From assembly GCA_027050975.1 (NCBI GenBank), contig JALUAR010000067.1:1-5101 (forward strand): a stretch of 5,101 nt of DNA, given 5' to 3'. Shown piece by piece: positions 1 to 4,413 of this stretch. The translations under genes were made by a program, and so were the position numbers. Source of the stretch: Thermodesulfovibrio sp. (GTDB lineage Bacteria; Nitrospirota; Thermodesulfovibrionia; Thermodesulfovibrionales; JdFR-85). A model generated the notes under the pieces. It ran no database searches. It saw only the letters and a list, made by a program, of their open reading frames with translations, and had not been told where the DNA came from. The first letter of the stretch is position 1; every line of letters begins with the position of its first letter.

Positions 1-73
1 TGTCTACAGAGGCAATGCCGCCAGGGAATTCTCAATAAACATAGGAGATGTGGTAGGGATAATAGCAAGATAG
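1..73 (+). CDS. C-terminal end of a SAM hydroxide adenosyltransferase-like (DUF62) protein, partial
   Basis: Only the last 23 codons are present, read in frame from base 2 to the TAG at 71-73; the start lies upstream of the window. The readable tail contains GNAAREF, then INIGDVVGIIAR. Proteins of the DUF62 / SAM hydrolase family (which split S-adenosylmethionine into adenosine and methionine) commonly end in a small beta-barrel domain with a G-[NS]-A-A-x-x-L-x-[IL]-x-x-G-D-x-V pattern, and this tail fits except for Phe at the conserved Leu. The match is short and made from memory of the family, so the assignment is tentative. That the frame is coding is supported by its protein-like composition and by its clean convergent end 43 bp from the zapA stop codon. 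It is plus strand, opposite to zapA. Confidence 0.5.
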   Translation, partial: VYRGNAAREFSINIGDVVGIIAR

Positions 74-116
74 TTAAAGCTTAGATCTGTGATTCGTTCC
101 TTCAGGTCTTCGATGT

Positions 117-383
117 TTATTCGAAGAGTCTGACCAGGGTCTCTGTCTTTCTTTCTATATCCCTTGTAAGTTCTTCTTGTTCCTTACGATATTTGAAAAG
201 TTCGTCTGCAATGTTAAGAGAGGCCAGTATGGATGCCTTAAGGGGAGCAATGTTAGGACTCTTTTCGTAAATCTCTCTTATCTTTTTATCCACATACTGG
301 GCCAGTTCTATAATGTATTCATCAGGGGCATCCCCTTTTATCTTATACTGCTGCCCCAGTATGGTTACTTCAACATTACCCAT
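117..383 (-). CDS. zapA: Cell division protein ZapA
   Basis: ZapA is a small cytoplasmic protein that binds FtsZ, bundles its filaments and helps assemble the division ring. The 88 residues match the family length. The N-terminal beta part (VEVTILGQQYKIKG, residues 4-17) is followed by the typical helix around residues 21-40 (EYIIELAQYVDKKIREI) and by the long C-terminal coiled-coil helix from about residue 45, with the ASLNIADELFK segment (residues 54-64) that is characteristic of ZapA. The ATG at 383 is preceded by an AAGGTGG ribosome site at a normal distance. It lies 26 nt downstream of the ZapB-like gene and is almost certainly cotranscribed with it from the promoter at 682-711. The stop codon faces the convergent plus-strand gene ending at 73. 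There is no sign of damage. Confidence 0.93.
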   Translation of the reverse strand: MGNVEVTILGQQYKIKGDAPDEYIIELAQYVDKKIREIYEKSPNIAPLKASILASLNIADELFKYRKEQEELTRDIERKTETLVRLFE

Positions 384-409
384 TTCTCCGCCACCTTGAT
401 TTCGGGATA

Positions 410-628
410 TTACAACTGAATGCTTTCTAATTCTGACAGGAGTTCCTCAAGCTGTGACTTAACGGTTGTCTTTTCGCTTCTGAGTTGTTCCAACTCCTGG
501 TTTTTTGCATTAAGCATCTCCTCCAGTTCCCTGACCCTCCGCTCAAGGGCCTCCTTCTCCTCTTTAAGCGTTTTCACCTTCTCAATTGCAGAAGCAATCT
601 TTTCATCAAGACTCTTTAAAGCCTCCAA
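410..628 (-). CDS. zapB: ZapB-like coiled-coil cell division protein
   Basis: This small, highly charged, almost wholly helical protein is built of heptads (EEKEALERRVRELEEML and similar) with no Gly or Pro after the first residues, the profile of ZapB-like factors that support the Z-ring, often beside zapA. I prefer the TTG start at 626-628 (72 residues). It has a perfect AGGAGG at 637-642 with an 8-nt spacer, and it places the start just before the EALKSLDEKI segment, where related proteins usually begin. The alternative is the in-frame ATG at 668-670 (86 residues, beginning MGSLFENHREEV). It has no Shine-Dalgarno sequence and would lie only a few bases from the predicted transcription start, so it would need leaderless initiation. 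The stop is 26 nt before zapA. Function is inferred from coiled-coil character, size and linkage; coiled coils carry little family-specific sequence signal. Confidence 0.78.
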   Translation of the reverse strand: MEALKSLDEKIASAIEKVKTLKEEKEALERRVRELEEMLNAKNQELEQLRSEKTTVKSQLEELLSELESIQL

Positions 629-636
629 TCTCTCTA

Positions 637-642
637 CCTCCT
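637..642 (-). promoter_or_regulatory. Ribosome binding site deciding the zapB start
   Basis: On the minus strand AGGAGG reads from 642 to 637, 8 nt before the TTG at 628-626. It is the only strong Shine-Dalgarno sequence near either candidate start, and it lies inside the longer reading frame that begins at the ATG at 670. This favours the shorter TTG-initiated protein. Confidence 0.6.
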
Positions 643-681
643 CACGGTGATTTTCAAATAGTGATCCCATAATGACGGTAT

Positions 682-711
682 ATTATAAAATGGATTATTT
701 CAGTCTGTCAA
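682..711 (-). promoter_or_regulatory. Sigma-70 type promoter for zapB-zapA
   Basis: On the minus strand a perfect -35 hexamer TTGACA (711-706) is followed after 18 nt by a perfect -10 hexamer TATAAT (687-682). The -35 coincides with Leu175-Thr176 codons (TTG ACA) of the upstream UPF0158 gene, so the promoter overlaps that gene's 3' end. Transcription should start near 676-673. That gives only about 3-6 nt of leader before the ATG at 670, or about 45 nt before the TTG at 628, the latter including the AGGAGG. No experimental support is available here; the hexamers are read directly. Confidence 0.72.
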
Positions 712-1233
712 AGTTATTTTCTTGTTTATTTGCTCGATCCATTTTTGGATCCAGACCTTCATTTCTTTGGCATTATATCCGTGCCATCTTTTACGCTGTT
801 TTTTATCCGAAAGAAGAACGTCCTTAAAACGTCTGAAGGAGCCCGGTCCGTTAAGGGCCTGAAGCAGGCGGTGCTTTAGGGACGGATTTTTCACTGTATT
901 GGCAAAGCTCCTCATTGTGGCAAAGGCATGAGATGATGGGCGTTCGGGTATTCTTACAAAACGTGATTCATCAGAGAGAACCAGTAGCGCCATCTCAATA
1001 GCCTCCTCCTGCTGTTCGTCAAGCTCTGCCTGGAGGTTTACGGCGCTATCAAACTCTACTGCTGGTTCGAAATCATCATCAGGGGATTCATTATAAAGGA
1101 GAGAGAGGGCTTTCTCTATTTCTGCTACAGGTAAGGTAATCACCTCTCCTGTGTTTAAATCAAGATAATAGTCAAACCTGTCCCTCCGAACATCCTCCAT
1201 GGCTGTCTGGATCTCGTTATATTTTATCTTCAT
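700..1233 (-). CDS. UPF0158 family protein
   Basis: The 177-residue soluble protein matches the uncharacterised family UPF0158. Residues 20-36 (FDYYLDLNTGEVITLPV) are the usual opening, a beta hairpin describing Tyr-Leu-Asp and a Gly. The conserved core follows: RFVRIPER at 91-98, a helical stretch with SFANTVKNPSLKHRL (109-123), then GPGSFRRFKDVL (129-140) and a Trp shortly after (150). A poorly conserved acidic stretch lies at 49-80. The biochemical role of the family is unknown, so no function is assigned. The ATG at 1233 is used because the family's N-terminal part follows directly, although its ribosome site is weak (AGACAG). The downstream zapB-zapA pair has its own promoter inside this gene's end. 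The gene is divergent from the SEC-C gene, with 124 bp between them. Confidence 0.87.
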   Translation of the reverse strand: MKIKYNEIQTAMEDVRRDRFDYYLDLNTGEVITLPVAEIEKALSLLYNESPDDDFEPAVEFDSAVNLQAELDEQQEEAIEMALLVLSDESRFVRIPERPSSHAFATMRSFANTVKNPSLKHRLLQALNGPGSFRRFKDVLLSDKKQRKRWHGYNAKEMKVWIQKWIEQINKKITLTD

Positions 1234-1311
1234 AACTGTCTTTTATCTGCCAGAGATTACTGTCGTAAAGCGTTGAGTCCTTCAGTATAAGACAAAAAGC
1301 CAGTGTTTCTG

Positions 1312-1330
1312 TTAATATATTTTGTATTAA
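1312..1330. promoter_or_regulatory. AT-rich inverted repeat in the divergent intergenic region
   Basis: TTAATA (1312-1317) and TATTAA (1325-1330) are perfect inverted arms 7 nt apart, in the 124-bp gap between the divergent UPF0158 and SEC-C genes. The region is strongly AT-rich and would suit a -10 element or an operator. TATATT at 1316-1321 is a possible plus-strand -10, but no convincing -35 accompanies it. Six-base AT-only arms arise easily by chance, so this is only a candidate site. Confidence 0.22.
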
Positions 1331-1346
1331 TTATCACACATCTCGC

Positions 1347-1353
1347 AAGGAGG
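1347..1353 (+). promoter_or_regulatory. Strong ribosome binding site of the SEC-C gene
   Basis: AAGGAGG lies 4 nt before the ATG at 1358. It fixes the start of a 59-codon gene that length-limited gene finding would miss, and it shows that the frame carrying the SEC-C cysteines, not the longer overlapping frame, is translated. Confidence 0.7.
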
Positions 1354-1357
1354 TATA

Positions 1358-1537
1358 ATGGGATTACTCCAGAAGATTGTATCCTACTTTGCTGATTCCG
1401 AGGAGGAAGAGATACCCAGGCTTGGAAGAAATGATCCCTGCTGGTGTGGTAGCGGGAAGAAATATAAAAGATGTCACCTTGAAGAAGATGAGAAAAAGAG
1501 ATCTAAAAAACGTGCAATGTCATGCCGTACAAATTGA
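1358..1537 (+). CDS. SEC-C metal-binding motif miniprotein
   Basis: The 59-residue protein has the SEC-C zinc motif in the order Cys28-x-Cys30-x8-Cys39-His40 (GRNDPCWCGSGKKYKRCH), the zinc finger found at the C terminus of SecA and in many otherwise unrelated proteins. In SecA the motif binds zinc and contacts SecB and ribosomes; here the partner is unknown. The N-terminal 20 residues hold a short amphipathic helix and an acidic patch (EEEE at 15-18). The C terminus is Lys/Arg-rich, with one further Cys at 56. The ATG at 1358 follows AAGGAGG (1347-1353), the best ribosome site in the window. A longer open frame at 1377-1592 over the same DNA is a shadow without family features. The gene heads the plus-strand block, with 47 nt to the next gene. 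Start and motif are certain; function is not. Confidence 0.85.
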   Translation: MGLLQKIVSYFADSEEEEIPRLGRNDPCWCGSGKKYKRCHLEEDEKKRSKKRAMSCRTN

Positions 1538-1548
1538 CAGCTATCTTA

Positions 1549-1565
1549 GGAGTGAGTTTCACTCC
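1549..1565 (+). terminator. Perfect short hairpin between the SEC-C and membrane genes
   Basis: GGAGTGA (1549-1555) and TCACTCC (1559-1565) form a perfect 7-bp stem with a 3-nt loop, in the 47-nt gap between two same-strand genes. It is followed by AAATTT rather than a full U-run, so it is more likely an attenuator, RNA-processing or stability element than a strong terminator. It sits 19 nt before the next ATG and could affect ribosome access there. Function is inferred from structure only. Confidence 0.35.
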
Positions 1566-1584
1566 AAATTTCCTGCTTTGAAAG

Positions 1585-2175
1585 ATGGGTGAGAAATTAC
1601 AGTTTCAGCCTCTTACGCTCTATGATAAGATATCCGTTGTAATCTACAGAACGGGCATAGTTATCAGTGCCCTCCTTCTGCTATTGGGAGGATTTTTCCT
1701 GTTCTGGCACGGAATGATTTCGTCTGAGCATTTGTCGGTATTTATTGTCCTTCTTTATGTCTCCGTAGGACTTAGTGTTGCTACAATACATATTTACGTA
1801 AAGAGATTCAGACGGTTTATAAGGGGACTGTATCTCCTCTCTCTTGTTTTCCTCTCTTTTTTGATTTTCGAGGAGGGAATGAGCTTTGGCAGGGTTCTTC
1901 TTTCTGAACCTTCTAAAATGCTTTACCTTCTTCCGCTTTCAGGCTGTCTCGCCTTTATCACTATGAAAGAGGCATTCTGTTTCAGGTTGAATGAGGGGTA
2001 TCTGCTCACTTTTATATTTCCCCTGATGGTTTTATTGCTTGCAATAAAGGGGATATCCTATAAGCTTATTGCTCCGGTGGTTATCGGTACGGGTATCATC
2101 TTCTGCTACTTTACAATAAGAAAAATTACAATGCCTCTGTACTATGATATCGGAGACAAGTCTGCCTATGAATAG
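1585..2175 (+). CDS. Six-helix integral membrane protein, DUF2301-like
   Basis: The 196-residue protein is mostly hydrophobic, with about six membrane helices near residues 20-41, 50-71, 81-97, 110-127, 138-155 and 159-177. There is no cleavable signal peptide. The loop between helices 4 and 5 carries the block MKEAFCFRLNEGY (127-139), which with the opening PLTLYDKISVVIYR (9-22) recalls the uncharacterised DUF2301 / COG5413 membrane family. I recall this family rather than having compared it, so the name is tentative. A basic cluster (KRFRRFIR, 73-80) suggests that the second loop is cytoplasmic. The ATG at 1585 has only a weak GAAAG ribosome site, and the hairpin at 1549-1565 lies just upstream. 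The stop codon overlaps the start of the next gene by 8 bp, implying translational coupling. No catalytic or transport motif is visible. Confidence 0.8.
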   Translation: MGEKLQFQPLTLYDKISVVIYRTGIVISALLLLLGGFFLFWHGMISSEHLSVFIVLLYVSVGLSVATIHIYVKRFRRFIRGLYLLSLVFLSFLIFEEGMSFGRVLLSEPSKMLYLLPLSGCLAFITMKEAFCFRLNEGYLLTFIFPLMVLLLAIKGISYKLIAPVVIGTGIIFCYFTIRKITMPLYYDIGDKSAYE

Positions 2176-3142
2176 AATATCCGAAAACAGGTTCGGTGAG
2201 ATGCTTGTACATGAGGGGGTGATAACACGAGAGCAGCTCAAACTTGCCCTTGAACGACAGGTTGTCTCTGGTGGAAGGGTAGGGACAAACTTGATGGAGT
2301 TGGGTATACTGGGAGATGATGTGCTCTCTCACTATCTGGGCAAATACTACGGTATGCCTTCGGTGAAGAGAGAAGAGCTAATGAATATCACTCCGGAGGT
2401 GCTCGGTATAGTTCCTTCGCATGTTGCAGACAGGCTCAGCATCATACCCTTTAAAAAGGATGGCGATACACTTCATGTGGCTCTTATGGATTCAGAAAAT
2501 GTATCTGAGTTAAATGAACTTGAGATAATGACAGGTTATAAGATTGTTCCTCACATAACAACGGAATCCAGGCTTATTGATGCCCTTGCCCGTTATTATG
2601 GCATAAAAAAGGATATCAAATATCTCAATATCTTTGATAAGGATTCACTAAAGGTAAGAAAGGCATCTGTCAACAGGATTAAGAAGGTAAAAACAGATCT
2701 TATAAAGGCAAGAAATAACAAAGAGGTGGGAGAGATTCTGGTAAGCGAGTCTGCAAAAGTGGTTTCTCGTGTAGCTCTCTTTAATGTGCGGAAGGGATAC
2801 CTGAAAGTATGGATAGCTAAAGGAATGGATATCGAAGGTATGCAGATACCCTTCTCTGGAGCCTCAATATGCGCAGAGGTAATAATGCGGAGGTTATACT
2901 TTCGCGGACCCATTCCTGATACTCCTGAAAATGACAAGCTTTTTGAGGCACTTGGTGGTAAACCACTGGACAGTCTCATTATTCCCATCTGGCTCAAGCA
3001 GCAGATTAACTGGATACTGTACGGAGACAACGGTGTGGACCAGGTTCTTACCTCCAACCTTAACTATATGCATAAACTTGTTACTGTATCTGCACTTGCC
3101 TTTGAGATACAGGCATTAAAAAAGATTATTCTGGATCTGTAA
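2168..3142 (+). CDS. GspE/MshE N-terminal domain (MshEN) plus GAF-like domain protein
   Basis: The 324-residue soluble protein starts with the N-terminal domain of type II secretion and type IV pilus ATPases. Two 24-residue MshEN motifs, R8-Q31 (RFGEMLVHEG...LALERQ) and R37-Y60 (RVGTNLMELG...), are separated by exactly five residues, the arrangement known to bind cyclic di-GMP in MshE. Residues 62-145 continue the GspE-N fold (GMPSV, IPFKKDGDTLHVALMD, MTGYKI, ALARYYG). No Walker A or B motif or other ATPase region follows. Instead, after a basic linker (about 146-185), residues about 186-320 look like a GAF-type sensor domain (RVALFNVRKG near 201-210, LYGDNG near the end). I chose the ATG at 2168 because it sits directly before the domain, overlaps the upstream stop (ATGAATAG) and has GGAG 12 nt upstream. 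An in-frame ATG at 2144 would add 8 residues but has no ribosome site. A role as c-di-GMP-responsive regulator is inferred. Confidence 0.82.
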   Translation: MNRISENRFGEMLVHEGVITREQLKLALERQVVSGGRVGTNLMELGILGDDVLSHYLGKYYGMPSVKREELMNITPEVLGIVPSHVADRLSIIPFKKDGDTLHVALMDSENVSELNELEIMTGYKIVPHITTESRLIDALARYYGIKKDIKYLNIFDKDSLKVRKASVNRIKKVKTDLIKARNNKEVGEILVSESAKVVSRVALFNVRKGYLKVWIAKGMDIEGMQIPFSGASICAEVIMRRLYFRGPIPDTPENDKLFEALGGKPLDSLIIPIWLKQQINWILYGDNGVDQVLTSNLNYMHKLVTVSALAFEIQALKKIILDL

Positions 3143-3149
3143 GGAGAGT

Positions 3150-3512
3150 ATGAGAACGAAAAAAGAGATAATTATCGTAGGCCCTCGAGTGATGATTTCC
3201 CCTGATTCAGGGGAGGAGAAAACCTCTTCGGGACTTTATTTGCCACCCACAGTAAAAGAGAAGGAGGAGGTTGGGGGCGGTTTTATCATAAAAACAGGCC
3301 CTGGCTATCCCCTGGCAAATTCTCCGCAATCTGAAGAGCCGTGGGCAGAGGAGAATAAGCCTGTTTATATTCCTCTTCAGGCCCAGGAAGGGGATTATGC
3401 AATCTTTCTTAAAAAAGATGCTGTTGAGATAGAGTTTGAAGAGAAAAAATATCTCATTGTTCCCCACTCATCCATTCTTGCCCTTGTAAGAACTGTAATT
3501 ACAGAGGAGTGA
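3150..3512 (+). CDS. Divergent GroES-type co-chaperonin (Cpn10 family)
   Basis: The 120-residue protein has the Cpn10 fold signature: an opening strand IIIVGPRVMISPD (7-19), the mobile-loop region EEKTSSGLYLPPTVKEKEEVGGGFIIKTGPG (22-52, with SGLYLP in place of the usual GGIVLT), and the closing strands GDYAIFLKKDAVEIEFEEKKYLIVPHSSILALV (81-113), equivalent to the YAGTEVKxDGxEYLIVxExDILAV region of standard GroES. It is about 20-25 residues longer than ordinary GroES because of a Pro/Glu/Trp-rich insert at about 53-76, where the roof hairpin lies. GroES normally caps GroEL, but no groEL follows. It is probably a specialised paralogue that uses a GroEL encoded elsewhere. The ATG at 3150 has AAGGAGAG immediately upstream, with a rather short spacer, and lies 7 nt after the stop of the MshEN gene, so it should be cotranscribed. 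Confidence 0.82.
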   Translation: MRTKKEIIIVGPRVMISPDSGEEKTSSGLYLPPTVKEKEEVGGGFIIKTGPGYPLANSPQSEEPWAEENKPVYIPLQAQEGDYAIFLKKDAVEIEFEEKKYLIVPHSSILALVRTVITEE

Positions 3513-3521
3513 AACTCCTTT
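3503..3521 (+). terminator. Short hairpin at the end of the groES-like gene
   Basis: AGGAGT (3505-3510) pairs with ACTCCT (3514-3519), extended by a G-U and an A-U pair, with a 3-nt GAA loop. The stem overlaps the stop codon TGA (3510-3512). TTT then AA follows, a poor U-tract, so termination would be weak. The position at the end of the four-gene block fits a terminator or 3' stabiliser. Confidence 0.35.
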
Positions 3522-3651
3522 AATCCGTTCAGACTCCACCATAGCACTCCTTCCAGTGGTTGTTCGTTATCTTTACCCCTTGCCCTACTATCATTTACTC
3601 TGTTTATCAGACAGTAGTGATTATCTCCAGGAGCAATAGCCCTCTCTGTTG

Positions 3652-3660
3652 TGATATAAT
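3652..3660 (+). promoter_or_regulatory. Extended -10 promoter giving a leaderless transcript
   Basis: TGATATAAT at 3652-3660 is a perfect TATAAT preceded by the TG-N extended -10 element. No TTGACA-like -35 is seen at 16-18 nt upstream, as often holds for extended -10 promoters. Six bases (TAGTTC) separate it from the A of the ATG at 3667, so the normal transcription start (about 7 nt after the hexamer) falls on that A. No Shine-Dalgarno sequence exists upstream of the ATG, which fits leaderless translation. The rest of the 154-bp gap from 3513 shows no gene. Confidence 0.65.
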
Positions 3661-3666
3661 TAGTTC

Positions 3667-4413
3667 ATGGCTGAGTTGAGACTTGACGGTGTCAGAGAGG
3701 ATGTTGCTTCCAAAATAGCAGCCTTTGCCGAGGATATACTAAGGGGCTACGATAGGGGAGTTCATTCCTTCCACCTGGTAGGTAGTGCCATTACACCTGA
3801 CTATAATGAGAAGAGATCGGATATCAACTCCGTAGTGGTCCTGAAGGAGATGGACCTCGGTTTTCTGAGATTCGTAGCACCTTTGGGAAGAAAACATCGT
3901 AAGAAGGCGATTGCCGCTCCCCTGATAATGACACCGGAGTATATCAGCAAATCCCTGGATGTCTTTCCCATAGAGTTTCTGGACTTCAAACTGATACACA
4001 AAACAGTCTTAGGTGAGGATATCTTTTCCGAATTAGAGATACAAAAGAGGCATCTCAGGATTCAGTGCGAAAGAGAATTGAAGTCAAAACTGATCTGGCT
4101 CCGACAGGGTTACATATCTTCTATGGGAGACAAGAGACTGTTGACTGAGAGGCTGTCAGAGTCCATTACAGGTTATATGCCACTTTTCAGGGCTATCATC
4201 TATCTTCTTGGCTATGAACCTCCTGTAAAACGGCATGATGTTGTGGTTATGCTGAAGGATATTACCGGGATAGAGACGGATATATTTGAGAAGATGCTTC
4301 TGCTGAAGAGAGGGGCGATAACACTCACATCGGAAGAACTTGACAGGGGCTTTGAAGAGTACTATTATGCCACTGAGAGGATCGGAAACAGGATTGATGA
4401 GCTCATTGTTTAG
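3667..4413 (+). CDS. Nucleotidyltransferase-like protein with altered catalytic motif
   Basis: The 248-residue cytoplasmic protein has near its N terminus the pattern HLVGSAITPDYNEKRSDINSVVVL (36-59). It mirrors the GS-x(n)-SDxD core of the polymerase-beta-like nucleotidyltransferase superfamily (MNT and aminoglycoside adenylyltransferase types). Gly39-Ser40 and Asp52 are present, but the second metal-binding Asp is Asn54. Glu103 and Asp106 (IEFLDFKL) sit where a third acidic residue might be expected. Residues about 120-245 are helical (ERELKSKLIWLRQGY, 135-149), resembling the helical partner domain of such enzymes. The substrate is unknown and, with SDIN, the protein may be inactive as an adenylyltransferase or use a different metal arrangement. 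The ATG at 3667 has no ribosome site and coincides with the expected transcription start. The 3' end overlaps the TPM gene by 17 bp. Confidence 0.72.
   Translation: MAELRLDGVREDVASKIAAFAEDILRGYDRGVHSFHLVGSAITPDYNEKRSDINSVVVLKEMDLGFLRFVAPLGRKHRKKAIAAPLIMTPEYISKSLDVFPIEFLDFKLIHKTVLGEDIFSELEIQKRHLRIQCERELKSKLIWLRQGYISSMGDKRLLTERLSESITGYMPLFRAIIYLLGYEPPVKRHDVVVMLKDITGIETDIFEKMLLLKRGAITLTSEELDRGFEEYYYATERIGNRIDELIV

Noticed and set aside
83..109. AGATCTG/CAGGTCT stem as a terminator between the convergent genes
   Set aside because: The loop is 13 nt, one pair is a wobble, no U-run follows on the plus strand, and the minus-strand version has a mismatch.
1..116. Possible 6S RNA gene downstream of zapA on the minus strand, as in many proteobacteria
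   Set aside because: The space after the zapA stop is occupied by the end of a convergent coding frame, and no long imperfect hairpin with a central bubble can be seen in the available bases.
1284..1289. TATACT as a minus-strand -10 for the UPF0158 gene
   Set aside because: The nearest -35-like TTAACA is about 20 nt away, too far for a confident promoter call.
1377..1592. 71-residue plus-strand open frame
   Set aside because: It overlaps the SEC-C gene out of frame, lacks a ribosome site and family features, and ends inside the next gene's start; it is a shadow.
2144..2167. Upstream ATG for the MshEN-GAF gene
   Set aside because: It would add 8 residues encoded within the preceding gene, with no ribosome site; the ATG at 2168 sits directly before the domain.
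2596..3057. 153-residue minus-strand open frame opposite the MshEN-GAF gene
   Set aside because: The plus strand here has a clear domain protein in an operon; the antisense frame has no recognisable motif or ribosome site.
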